Source: Thermoplasmata archaeon
Lineage (GTDB): Archaea; Thermoplasmatota; Thermoplasmata; Thermoplasmatales; Thermoplasmataceae
Length of the DNA stretch: 11,703 nt
Assembly: GCA_021827885.1 (NCBI GenBank)
Contig: JAKAUD010000087.1
Coordinates: 1 to 11,703, forward strand
Direction of reading: 5' to 3'
Position 1 is the first letter of the stretch, and every line of letters begins with the position of its first letter. Shown here in pieces: positions 1 through 7,213 of the stretch. The position numbers and the translations under genes were made by a program. Under the pieces are notes generated by a model. The model searched no databases, was not told the origin of the DNA, and was given only the letters and a program-made list of their open reading frames with translations.

Positions 1-97
1 AATTAAGAACGCCAAGGATTATGAATGTAGCCAGAAATGCTATCGCAATCCCTGCAAGAATGCTTGCTATTCGGAGTTTAATCGAATACATTGACAT
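1..97 (-). CDS. N-terminal part of a membrane or exported protein (cut by window edge)
   Basis: Reading leftward from ATG at 97 gives 32 open codons, beginning MSMYSIKLRI and continuing ASILAGIAIAFLATFIILGV. Residues about 10-30 are an uninterrupted hydrophobic stretch after a short basic start (K7, R9), as in an N-terminal signal anchor or first membrane helix. An in-frame TGA lies 21 bases upstream of this ATG with no other start between, so the protein begins at 97 or at the second ATG at 91. A good TATA box lies upstream on the same strand. The rest of the gene is outside the window, so no function can be assigned. The short length leaves some risk that it is not a real gene. Confidence 0.55.
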   Translation of the reverse strand, partial: MSMYSIKLRIASILAGIAIAFLATFIILGVLN

Positions 98-179
98 ATT
101 TCTCGTATCATAATCAAATCAAAAAGCTTTTGCAATCTTTTCATGCCTTTTTTCTTTACATTTTCTTGATTTTTTCCAG

Positions 180-188
180 ATATAAATA
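180..188 (-). promoter_or_regulatory. Candidate TATA box for the leftward membrane-protein gene
   Basis: Read on the minus strand this is TATTTATAT, close to the archaeal TATA consensus (TTTATATA). It lies about 88 bases before the ATG at 97, so it would give a leader of roughly 60 bases. The same bases read on the plus strand (ATATAAATA) also resemble a TATA box, but nrdA starts some 200 bases away, which makes that direction less likely. Confidence 0.35.
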
Positions 189-283
189 GTCAATTACTGA
201 TTTTAAAACCCTGTTTTCTTTTAACATAAATACAAAAAAATTTGAGGGAATATTGTTACTCGTTTTCACAAAAAAACTATAAG

Positions 284-302
284 CATGTTAACATGATATC
301 AT
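284..302. promoter_or_regulatory. Two overlapping palindromes upstream of nrdA, operator-like
   Basis: CATGTTAACATG (284-295) is a perfect 12-base palindrome, and ATGATATCAT (293-302) is a perfect 10-base palindrome sharing its last three bases. They sit about 90 bases before nrdA and directly next to TATA-like DNA, which is where an archaeal dimeric repressor or activator would bind. The sequence does not resemble the bacterial NrdR box. Function is inferred from position and symmetry only. Confidence 0.35.
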
Positions 303-328
303 ATAAGGAATAAATCAGATATAATAAT
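299..328 (+). promoter_or_regulatory. Probable nrdAB promoter region (two TATA-like candidates)
   Basis: Two TATA-like cores lie here: CATATAAG at 300-307 and GATATAATA around 319-327. Start sites about 25 bases downstream would give nrdA leaders of roughly 60 or 40 bases. nrdA is therefore probably not leaderless, unlike sad and the LURP-one gene in this window. I cannot choose between the two boxes; the first would also place the nearby palindromes directly against the TATA element. Confidence 0.3.
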
Positions 329-339
329 TGAACCATGTC

Positions 340-359
340 TGGTAATACTCCAATTACCA
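340..359 (+). promoter_or_regulatory. Small hairpin in the nrdA leader
   Basis: TGGTAAT (340-346) and ATTACCA (353-359) can pair as a 7-base-pair stem with a 6-base loop (ACTCCA). It ends 20 bases before the nrdA ribosome binding site at 380-384. It could be an RNA hairpin in the leader or a DNA inverted repeat bound by a regulator. No known riboswitch is recognised. Confidence 0.3.
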
Positions 360-388
360 CCGTGGATTTATAGAAAACTGGTGGATAT

Positions 389-3043
389 ATGATAAGAATC
401 ATTGAGAAAAGAAACGGCGAAACGGAAGAGTTTCAGGAAAAGAAGATAACAGAAGCCATATTCAAGGCAATGCTGTCTGTTGGAAAGGGAAATCTTGATG
501 ACGCTGAAATCCTGACAAACATAGTCGTCAAGACAATTTCAAAAATTCCAGGAAAAAAAACTGTTGAGGATGTTCAGGACATCGTCATCAATGTGCTAAT
601 GAATGAAAATTTGCAGGGAAGGACATTTGCCGACGTTGCAGAATCGTACATTCTCTACCGCGATAACAGGCGAAGAATCAGGGAGGAAAAGAGGAGAATA
701 GAGAGCACAATAAAAAACATAAAGCCCTCAAGCGCACAACCTGTAAAGAGCTCAGGAATGACCGAAACATTGCAGCTTGATCTGAAACTGATGCCTACTT
801 CCGTCACCAACAGGCATGGAGAGAGGGTGCCGATTGATGTCGGAAAAATAAGGGAAGTGGTTTCAGAGGCATGCAGGGGCCTCCACGGGATCGATCCCCT
901 TGTACTGGAAATGGATTCACAGATTCACTTTTATGATGGAATCTCAACACGGAAGATACAGGAAACATTGATACGTGTTGCGAATGAAAAGACCAGTGTG
1001 CAGCAGCCAAACTGGACCATGGTAGCCGCAAGGCTCCTCCTTCATGATCTTTACAGGGAGGCATCAAGGAACAGGCAGGAAAAATTCAGGAAATATGGAA
1101 GTTTCAATAATCTCGTAAAAAAGCTTACAGAAATAGGCAGGTATGATGCAAGAGTCCTGCAGCAGTATTCAGAACCTGACCTGGAAGAGCTTGGATCGTA
1201 TATAAAACCAGAGAGGGATGAGCTTTTCACCTTTGCAGGTGTGAAGCACCTGAGTGACAGATACTGCATAAAGGGCGTGGATAATGAGGTTCTGGAACTA
1301 CCACAGGAAGCTTTCATGGGCATTTCTGCCTTCCTTGCCCTTGCTGAGAAACCACATGAAAGGTTGAAGTGGGCGAAGAAGTTCTACGACGTGCTTTCCA
1401 ACCTGTATATTACAATGGCAACCCCGACGCTTGCCAATGCAAGGAGAACCAACGGGCAGTTGAGTTCATGCTTCATCGATACACCGGAAGACTCACTTGA
1501 AGGCATCTTTGATGGACTAAGGACATTTTCAAAGGTTTCCCAGAACGGAGGCGGCATGGGAGTATATATAGGAAAGCTGAGAAGCCTTGGCAGTTCCATA
1601 AGAGGGTATAAGGGTGCGGGAAGCGGTGTTGTGCCATGGGTGAGGTTGTATAACGACACTGCGGTATCAGTCAACCAGCTGGGTCAGAGAGCCGGAGCTG
1701 CAAGCATCTGGCTGGATATCTGGCATAAGGACATTCTTGATTTCCTTGACCTGAAGACAAATAGTGGCGATGATCGCAGGAAAGCGCATGATATTTTCCC
1801 AAGCATTTGTGTTCCGGATAAATTTTACAGGGAACTTGAGGTCGACGGGAACTGGTACCTGTTTGATCCCCACGAAATAGTTGAAAAGAAGGGTTACGCA
1901 CTTGAGGATTTCTACGGTGAGGAATGGGAAAGAAGGTATGATGAACTGTGCTCCGACGAATCAATATCAAGGAAGATACTTCCTGCCCTGGATATAATGG
2001 CATCTATCCTGAAAAGCCTTTATGAAACCGGAGGACCATTCATTTTCAACAGGGATACCGTTAACAGGTTAAATCCGAACAAGCATGCCGGGATGATTTA
2101 TTCCTCGAATCTATGCACCGAGATATGCCAGAATATGTCATCAACGAAACTTGAGGAAACCAGATTTGATGGTGATAAGATCATGGAGGTTTACTCTCCC
2201 GGTGATCTCGTCGTATGCAACCTATCCTCAATAAATTTAGGAAGGACAGATTCCATTGAAAAGATCAATGATGTTGTGCCCGTCCAGGTAAGGATGCTTG
2301 ACAATGTCATTTCCATGAACAATCTTCCGCTGGAACAGGCGACAAGAACAAACATGCGTTACCGTGCCATTGGGGTTGGCATATCGGGATACCATCAATT
2401 TCTCGCAAACAGGGGAATTGATTGGGAATCAGAGGAGCATCTGCTGGCAATTGATGAGATTTTCGAGGAAATTAACCATGTTGCAATTAAAACTTCCATG
2501 GAACTTGCAGTGGAACGGGGAAAGTATCCCCTCTTTGACGGGAGCGACTGGGACAATGGCGAATATTTCAAGCTCAGGAACTACAATTCAGTTAGGTGGA
2601 AAGACCTCGCTGAAAAGGTTCATAAGAATGGCATCAGGAATGGATACATAATGGCAATTGCCCCAACAGGTTCAACATCTGTCATTGCTGGATCAACCGC
2701 AGGCATTGACCCGATATTCAAACCCGTATTTGTTGAGGAAAAGAAAGGATTCTTAATCAAGCAGGTAGCCCCGGACCTGAATCCACATACTCTTCCTTTT
2801 TACAAAGGAGCGCACAAGATCGATCAGATGTGGAGCATCAGGGCAGCCGCAATCAGGCAGAGACACCTTGACCAATCCCAGTCCATGAATATCTATGCAA
2901 CCGATGGCATGGATGAGCAGGCTTTCCTGAATCTTTACTACGAGGCATGGAGGCTTGGCGTCAAGACTGTCTATTATTTCAGGAATTTTACGGCAGACGA
3001 GGATTCTGACGATGATCCGTCATGTGAGGCTTGCCAGGCGTAG
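389..3043 (+). CDS. nrdA: Class I ribonucleoside-diphosphate reductase, large (alpha) subunit with two ATP cones
   Basis: This subunit reduces ribonucleoside diphosphates to deoxy forms using a radical supplied by NrdB. It has 884 residues against about 760 in E. coli, the excess being an extra N-terminal ATP cone (about 1-95, NrdR-like, with KRNG and a YILYR segment). A second cone (about 137-230) aligns with the canonical E. coli one (shared HFYDGI-type segment and VAARL). The catalytic barrel follows. Redox cysteines are C361 (SSCFIDT) and C610 (VVCNLSS); the active-site loop is N574-L-C576-T-E578; radical-transfer tyrosines are Y862-Y863 (TVYYF); the C-terminal dithiol is C879-x2-C882. 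All class I alpha essentials are therefore present. The start ATG follows GGTGG (380-384) after four bases, the same motif used by nrdB. nrdB follows 8 bases after the stop. Two cones suggest dATP-sensitive allosteric control. Function is very likely; the regulatory role of the extra cone is inferred. Confidence 0.96.
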   Translation: MIRIIEKRNGETEEFQEKKITEAIFKAMLSVGKGNLDDAEILTNIVVKTISKIPGKKTVEDVQDIVINVLMNENLQGRTFADVAESYILYRDNRRRIREEKRRIESTIKNIKPSSAQPVKSSGMTETLQLDLKLMPTSVTNRHGERVPIDVGKIREVVSEACRGLHGIDPLVLEMDSQIHFYDGISTRKIQETLIRVANEKTSVQQPNWTMVAARLLLHDLYREASRNRQEKFRKYGSFNNLVKKLTEIGRYDARVLQQYSEPDLEELGSYIKPERDELFTFAGVKHLSDRYCIKGVDNEVLELPQEAFMGISAFLALAEKPHERLKWAKKFYDVLSNLYITMATPTLANARRTNGQLSSCFIDTPEDSLEGIFDGLRTFSKVSQNGGGMGVYIGKLRSLGSSIRGYKGAGSGVVPWVRLYNDTAVSVNQLGQRAGAASIWLDIWHKDILDFLDLKTNSGDDRRKAHDIFPSICVPDKFYRELEVDGNWYLFDPHEIVEKKGYALEDFYGEEWERRYDELCSDESISRKILPALDIMASILKSLYETGGPFIFNRDTVNRLNPNKHAGMIYSSNLCTEICQNMSSTKLEETRFDGDKIMEVYSPGDLVVCNLSSINLGRTDSIEKINDVVPVQVRMLDNVISMNNLPLEQATRTNMRYRAIGVGISGYHQFLANRGIDWESEEHLLAIDEIFEEINHVAIKTSMELAVERGKYPLFDGSDWDNGEYFKLRNYNSVRWKDLAEKVHKNGIRNGYIMAIAPTGSTSVIAGSTAGIDPIFKPVFVEEKKGFLIKQVAPDLNPHTLPFYKGAHKIDQMWSIRAAAIRQRHLDQSQSMNIYATDGMDEQAFLNLYYEAWRLGVKTVYYFRNFTADEDSDDDPSCEACQA

Positions 3044-3048
3044 GTGGT
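3043..3048 (+). promoter_or_regulatory. Ribosome binding site that sets the nrdB start
   Basis: GGTGGT overlaps the last base of the nrdA stop codon (TAG, 3041-3043) and lies three bases before ATG at 3052. It fits the archaeal anti-Shine-Dalgarno sequence and repeats the GGTGG used by nrdA. It favours ATG 3052 over the TTG at 3031, which would lie inside nrdA and add only a 7-residue tail (MPGVGGK). Confidence 0.65.
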
Positions 3049-3051
3049 AAA

Positions 3052-4101
3052 ATGGAACATAAAAAGTTATTCAACCCGGATGGGACAAGAGAAAGGTCAA
3101 GGCAAAGACTTGTTGGAGGGCCATCAACCAACCTGCTGGAATTCGACAACTGCAAATATTCGTGGTCTGAGCCCCTCTATAAAAAGATGAGGAGCTTTTT
3201 CTGGATTCCGGATGAACTCCCCCTTGTGGACGACAAGAAGCAATACTCTTCGCTCACTCCTGAGGAACAGGAGGCGTACAAGAAAACATTGTCTTTCCTC
3301 ATATTCCTGGACAGCATCCAGATCGACAATTTAGGGGCAATTGCATCATATATCACGGCGCCGGAGGTCACAGCCTGCCTGAAGGCACAGGCATTCTTCG
3401 AAACTATACACGCACAGAGTTATGATTATCTTCTTACGTCCGTGGTTGACCATCTCACCAGGGATGCTGTTTACGATATGTGGAGGGAAGACGAGCATCT
3501 CGCAAAGAGAAACAGGTTCATAACAGATCTCTACGAGGAATTTATCAACAATCCAACCCCGGAGAATTTTATCAGGTCGTGCATGGCCGATTTCCTTCTT
3601 GAAGGAATATATTTCTACAGTGGTTTCGCCTTTTTCTACACGCTTGGAAGGCAGGACAAGATGGGGGGAACCGTGAGCATGATAAGGTTGATCCAGCGTG
3701 ATGAGAATACGCATCTTGCCCTGTTCACCCATATAATGAGGACACTCAGGGAAGAAAACCCGGAATGGTTTGATGAAAAAATGCTGGATGAACTTTCAGG
3801 CATGATAAGAACGGCGGTCGAGCATGAAATCAGCTGGGGAAAGTATGTTACGCAGAACCAGATACTCGGTCTCAGCGACCAGGCTATTGAGGCGTATATC
3901 AAGTACCTTGGAAATGTGAGAAGCCAGGCCATTGACCTTCCGGAACTCTACCCGGAAGCCAGGAACAACCCTCTTTCATGGATCGATTCCTACTCATCAA
4001 TGAATTCAACCAAGACCGATTTCTTTGAAAGGCGAGTAACCAATTACACCAAGACAGGTACGGGAATAAATTTGGGAAAACTCAGGCCACCGCAAAAATA
4101 A
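3052..4101 (+). CDS. nrdB: Class I ribonucleoside-diphosphate reductase, small (beta) subunit
   Basis: NrdB is a ferritin-like helical protein that houses the dinuclear metal centre and stable radical, passing it to NrdA. It has 349 residues from ATG 3052. All metal ligands are visible: D87 (FLDSIQ), E117 and H120 (FFETIHAQSY), E184 (LLEGIYF), E218 and H221 (QRDENTH). The radical-site tyrosine is kept at Y124, so this is a tyrosyl-radical enzyme (class Ia type) rather than the Phe-substituted Mn/Fe class Ic type. The C-terminal tail contains FFERRVTNY with a tyrosine suitable for the inter-subunit radical relay. Assembly of the centre needs oxygen, which implies an aerobic or microaerobic host. 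It is co-transcribed with nrdA (8-base gap). Arginine is AGG in 14 of 21 cases, useful as a compositional reference for the window. Metal identity cannot be read from sequence. Confidence 0.95.
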   Translation: MEHKKLFNPDGTRERSRQRLVGGPSTNLLEFDNCKYSWSEPLYKKMRSFFWIPDELPLVDDKKQYSSLTPEEQEAYKKTLSFLIFLDSIQIDNLGAIASYITAPEVTACLKAQAFFETIHAQSYDYLLTSVVDHLTRDAVYDMWREDEHLAKRNRFITDLYEEFINNPTPENFIRSCMADFLLEGIYFYSGFAFFYTLGRQDKMGGTVSMIRLIQRDENTHLALFTHIMRTLREENPEWFDEKMLDELSGMIRTAVEHEISWGKYVTQNQILGLSDQAIEAYIKYLGNVRSQAIDLPELYPEARNNPLSWIDSYSSMNSTKTDFFERRVTNYTKTGTGINLGKLRPPQK

Positions 4102-4103
4102 AA
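4094..4103 (-). terminator. U-run terminator of the sad-decarboxylase operon
   Basis: On the minus strand this reads TTTTATTTTT, starting three bases after the decarboxylase stop codon. A U-rich tract like this is the usual archaeal termination signal. It overlaps the last lysine/glutamine codons and stop of nrdB on the other strand, so both reading and termination signals share the same bases. Confidence 0.5.
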
Positions 4104-4106
4104 GGC

Positions 4107-5693
4107 TCAGTCAGGAGGATTCAGGTATACCTCGATCAGGTTGACACCCTTTCCCTTCCTGGCCTCGGAAAAAGCCTTCGAAAATTTCTCTTTTTTATCA
4201 ACAAGATAGTGATTCCCCTTGAAACTTGAAGTGAGAAGTGAAAAATCAGGGTTTGTAAATGAAATATATTCAGGCTTGAAACCCATGTCCCGCTGCTTCT
4301 TCTCTATGAGGCTGTATCTCCTGTCATTAAAGACAATATACACAAAGTCAAGGCCAAGCCTGTGCGCAGTTTCCATTTCCTGAACATTCATCAGGAATCC
4401 GCCATCTCCTCCGATTCCAATAATTTCATTATGCGGCAATGTGAGCTTGGCTGCAATACAGGCTGGAAGTGATGCACCCATCGATGCGAATCCATTGTAT
4501 ATTATGGTAGTTCCAGGCTTCCTTGGATGAAACCACCTGGACACCCATACCTTGTGCAGGCCAACATCTGATATTACTATACTATCATCCTTGACGTTTT
4601 CGGTGAGCACTCTCATCACTTCCTTCGGGATAGCCTCGAATTCCACCTTTGAAGAAAGCATTTCTTCTAACCTTCTCTTCCTGATTTCATCATGGAGAAC
4701 CGTATCCAGCCTTTGTTCAACGCTTTTACCCAGGATCTCCATGGTATTTCCTATGTCACCCGTCAGATCATATGCTGCCTGGAAGTGTCTGTCACTTTCC
4801 GATGGATAGGTATGGATATTTACTATCCTCCTTGATTGATCCGCATTCCACACGGCGGGGTCATATTCCACAAGGTCAAAGCCGATGGCGATTATGAGAT
4901 CAGAGGAATGCAGTGGCCGCATTCCGATGGGGTAAGGCTTGCCGCCAACCGCAAAAAGATTCTTCGGATCGTTGAATGGCAGTATGCCTTTAGCCATGAA
5001 AGTTGTGACAAGAGGAATCCCGGTCTTGCTGACAAACTCAGCAACTGAGTCCCATGCCTCACTTCTTATGATCCCATTCCCTGCCAGGATAACAGGGTTT
5101 TTTGATTTGTTTATAATTTTCGCTGCCTTTTTGATCAGGGGAGAAGGCACAAAAGGTCTCTCCATTTGAGGCGGTTTCAGGAATCCCGCGGGTTCCGCGT
5201 CGGATGCTGCCACGTCCTCACTCAATTGTATATGTGTTGCACCGGGTTGATCCTGCATGCTGACGCTGAACGCTTTCCTGACAATTTCCGGGATAGTGTC
5301 TGCCACAATGACCGGCTGGTTGTATTTTGTTATTCCTGAAAATAATGCAATTGTGTTCACATTCTGGTGTGATTCCTTATGCAATCTCTCCCTTGATGCT
5401 TGGCCTGTTATTGCTACGAGGGGTACCTTGTCAAGATGAGCATTTGCCACACCTGTAATAAGGTTCGTTGCACCCGGGCCCAGCGTTGAAAGGCAGACAC
5501 CGGGTTTTCCAGTTAATCTTCCATAGGCATCAGCCATGAATGCCGCCCCCTGTTCGTGCCTTGTCAGGATGAACCTGATCGTTGAACGTGATATTGAATC
5601 AAGCAGATCTATATTTTCTTCTCCCGGCAGGCCAAAAACATAATCCACTCCTTCATTCTCCAGAGCCTTCACAAAAAGGTCACTTGCTTTCAT
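4107..5693 (-). CDS. ThDP-dependent decarboxylase, probably 2-oxoglutarate decarboxylase (acetolactate-synthase-like)
   Basis: This 528-residue enzyme has the three-domain ThDP decarboxylase fold. The Pyr domain carries the ThDP-activating glutamate E47 (TRHEQGAAFMA) and a GPGATNL loop. The PP domain carries the metal/diphosphate motif GDGGF starting at G429-D430 and ending N456-D457 (IVFNDRRY). It lacks the FAD-site motif of biosynthetic acetolactate synthase; IGFDLVEYDP occurs instead, as in FAD-free AlsS types. No regulatory small subunit lies nearby. N-terminal features (GLPGEEN, LSTLGPGATNL, ITGQ, ESHQ) closely resemble, from memory, the cyanobacterial 2-oxoglutarate decarboxylase that was long annotated as acetolactate synthase and is paired with a succinate-semialdehyde dehydrogenase, as here. 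The predicted reaction is 2-oxoglutarate to succinic semialdehyde plus CO2. ATG 5693 (MKASDLF) fits family N-termini; a GTG at 5702 overlapping the upstream stop is an alternative. Substrate is inferred; catabolic acetolactate synthase remains possible. Confidence 0.85.
   Translation of the reverse strand: MKASDLFVKALENEGVDYVFGLPGEENIDLLDSISRSTIRFILTRHEQGAAFMADAYGRLTGKPGVCLSTLGPGATNLITGVANAHLDKVPLVAITGQASRERLHKESHQNVNTIALFSGITKYNQPVIVADTIPEIVRKAFSVSMQDQPGATHIQLSEDVAASDAEPAGFLKPPQMERPFVPSPLIKKAAKIINKSKNPVILAGNGIIRSEAWDSVAEFVSKTGIPLVTTFMAKGILPFNDPKNLFAVGGKPYPIGMRPLHSSDLIIAIGFDLVEYDPAVWNADQSRRIVNIHTYPSESDRHFQAAYDLTGDIGNTMEILGKSVEQRLDTVLHDEIRKRRLEEMLSSKVEFEAIPKEVMRVLTENVKDDSIVISDVGLHKVWVSRWFHPRKPGTTIIYNGFASMGASLPACIAAKLTLPHNEIIGIGGDGGFLMNVQEMETAHRLGLDFVYIVFNDRRYSLIEKKQRDMGFKPEYISFTNPDFSLLTSSFKGNHYLVDKKEKFSKAFSEARKGKGVNLIEVYLNPPD
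4185..4198 (+). terminator. Probable U-run terminator of nrdAB inside the facing gene
   Basis: The plus strand reads TTTCTCTTTTTTAT here, about 85 bases after the nrdB stop. There is no T-run in the 5-base gap between the genes, so this is the first good U-rich tract for the nrd message. It corresponds to a lysine-rich stretch (DKKEKF) of the decarboxylase on the other strand, so the lysine codons may create it by chance. Confidence 0.35.
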
Positions 5694-5698
5694 TATTT

Positions 5699-7021
5699 TC
5701 ACTGCCCCTGGATCCAGACAGTTTTCTTGTTGGTGAATTCCAGCATTCCATGCCTTGATAGTTCCCTCCCGATACCGCTTCTCTTTATTCCACCGAATGG
5801 CAACCTGGGATCGGATGCCACTATCTTGTTCACATATACCATTCCAGCCTCTATTCCTCGTATGTACCCCTCAGCATCGGATGGTTCTCCCCAGATGGAA
5901 GCACCCAGCCCAAAATCAAGCCCATTTGCAATGGCCAGTGCCTCTTCCTTTGTGGAGAATTTCTTTAGGAGGGCAACTGGCCCAAATACTTCATCGCTGT
6001 AAGTGCTCCTGAGGTCAACGATTGTTGGAGGAATAAGGTTGCCTGCCACCTCACCGTATGAAGAAACTGAGCCTAATTTCCTCAACTCTTCAATCTGGTT
6101 CAATAATATGTCGCTTTGGGAATCTGAGGAAACCGGGCCAAGATACGTTTCAGGATCCATCTGGTCTCCCATGCTGACAGATCTAAAGGCTTCCTCAAGT
6201 TCAGAATGAAATTCCGAATATATTTTCTCATCAACAATGAAACGTTTGGATGCAATGCAACTCTGACCGTTATTCTGCAACCTACCCAGGGCTGCGTTCT
6301 TTGCTGCCTTCCTTATATCAGCGGATTCGAGAACAATGAATGGGTCGGAACCACCCAGTTCAAGGACAACTTTCTTTATGTGCTTGGCTGCCTCCATATA
6401 AATCTGCATTCCAACATCGGTTGATCCGGTAAAGGAAACTCCGTCTGAATGCCTGATCAGGTTAAGTGCGGAAGAACCTTTTACAAATATGGATCTGAAA
6501 TTTGGGGTGGCGAAAATTTCCTCTATTTTCTTGCTTGAACCAGATACTATGGATGCATGCTTCAGGATCACGGTATTGCCAGACAGCATGGCTGGGATTG
6601 CTGCCCTTGCAACCTGCCATAATGGATAATTCCACGGCATTATGAGATATATCACGCCAAGAGGTTCAAAGCTGATATAACTCCTTGAAGCTTCAGTGGC
6701 AACATTTTCGTCAGACAGGAATTCATGGGCATGGGATGCGAAATATTCAATCATGTTTATCGTCTTCTCGATTTCGGCCCTGCTCTGGGTAATTGGCTTT
6801 CCCATTTCCTGGGACATTATTTGGGCAAGCTCTTCCTTTCCCCTGTTCATTTCAGGTATGAGCTGGTTCTTCATGTATTGGACGCGGTCATCCAGGCTCC
6901 TGGCCCATGATTTCTGGTTTGCCCTTGATAACTTGAATATTTCGAGTGCCTCGTTTTCATTTGTCACTTTAATTTTTTTTACGATTTCCCCATTATAGGG
7001 GTTACGAGTTTCCAATTCCAT
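5699..7021 (-). CDS. NAD(P)-dependent aldehyde dehydrogenase, succinate-semialdehyde type (Sad/YneI-like)
   Basis: This enzyme oxidises an aldehyde to the acid through a cysteine thiohemiacetal, most likely succinic semialdehyde to succinate. From ATG 7021 it has 440 residues, a length typical of the short SSADH subfamily. Visible motifs are PWNYPLWQVARA (cofactor domain), SFTGSTDVG, the general base E221 in LELGGSDPF, catalytic C255 in NNGQSCIASKRF, EVFGPVA, and the closing SDPRLPFGGIKRSGIGRE and KTVWI. An open extension to ATG 7072 (17 residues) is hydrophobic and unlike the family. Choosing 7021 also puts a TATA box about 25 bases upstream, as expected for a leaderless message. The decarboxylase gene follows at once (stop TGA 5699-5701, next ATG 5693), so the two are probably made together and linked by an aldehyde intermediate. 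Exact aldehyde and cofactor preference are inferred. Confidence 0.9.
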   Translation of the reverse strand: MELETRNPYNGEIVKKIKVTNENEALEIFKLSRANQKSWARSLDDRVQYMKNQLIPEMNRGKEELAQIMSQEMGKPITQSRAEIEKTINMIEYFASHAHEFLSDENVATEASRSYISFEPLGVIYLIMPWNYPLWQVARAAIPAMLSGNTVILKHASIVSGSSKKIEEIFATPNFRSIFVKGSSALNLIRHSDGVSFTGSTDVGMQIYMEAAKHIKKVVLELGGSDPFIVLESADIRKAAKNAALGRLQNNGQSCIASKRFIVDEKIYSEFHSELEEAFRSVSMGDQMDPETYLGPVSSDSQSDILLNQIEELRKLGSVSSYGEVAGNLIPPTIVDLRSTYSDEVFGPVALLKKFSTKEEALAIANGLDFGLGASIWGEPSDAEGYIRGIEAGMVYVNKIVASDPRLPFGGIKRSGIGRELSRHGMLEFTNKKTVWIQGQ

Positions 7022-7042
7022 GATTAAATATTCTATCAGGTG

Positions 7043-7050
7043 ATAAAGTA
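7043..7050 (-). promoter_or_regulatory. TATA box of the sad operon (leaderless start)
   Basis: Minus-strand TACTTTAT is centred about 25 bases before ATG 7021, which would start transcription at or next to the start codon. This supports 7021 as the true start, since a start at 7072 would place the TATA box inside the gene. Confidence 0.5.
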
Positions 7051-7148
7051 TTTTCCTAGAATAACCATTCATTAGTCAAATAGGTGTGATGACAACCTCC
7101 CACTGCAATGGCCTCGGTAAATGTCTCAGTCAATAGCGAATCATCGTG

Positions 7149-7167
7149 TCAAATTATTAATATTTGA
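7149..7167. promoter_or_regulatory. Inverted repeat ahead of the two-gene cassette
   Basis: TCAAAT (7149-7154) and ATTTGA (7162-7167) form an inverted repeat with a 7-base AT spacer. A further TCAAAT lies at 7076-7081. The repeat ends 7 bases before the TATA box of the 7214 gene, a position suited to a regulator of the cassette. The sequence is AT-rich, so chance is possible. Confidence 0.25.
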
Positions 7168-7173
7168 TTTAAC

Positions 7174-7181
7174 TATATATG
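7174..7181 (+). promoter_or_regulatory. TATA box of the hypothetical/PIN cassette
   Basis: TATATATG at 7174-7181 is a good TATA core. Transcription about 25 bases downstream gives a short leader holding AGGGGG (7201-7206), a purine-rich ribosome binding site before GTG 7214. Confidence 0.5.
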
Positions 7182-7213
7182 AGGCATATAGAAAAAGATA
7201 AGGGGGAACAAAT

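Noticed and set aside
1667..2003. Minus-strand open frames within nrdA
   Set aside because: They are opposite a strongly conserved enzyme gene, show no family features and no promoter; shadows of the nrdA frame.
3031..3051. TTG start for nrdB at 3031
   Set aside because: It lies inside nrdA, and ATG 3052 has GGTGGT just upstream, matching the nrdA signal.
7022..7072. N-terminal extension of the aldehyde dehydrogenase to ATG 7072 (17 extra residues)
   Set aside because: The added residues are unlike family N-termini, there is no ribosome binding site, and the TATA box at 7043-7050 would fall inside the coding sequence.
7086..7130. Possible C/D-box guide RNA (GTGATGA at 7086-7092)
   Set aside because: No matching CTGA D box follows at a suitable distance on the plus strand, and the minus strand lacks a proper C box.
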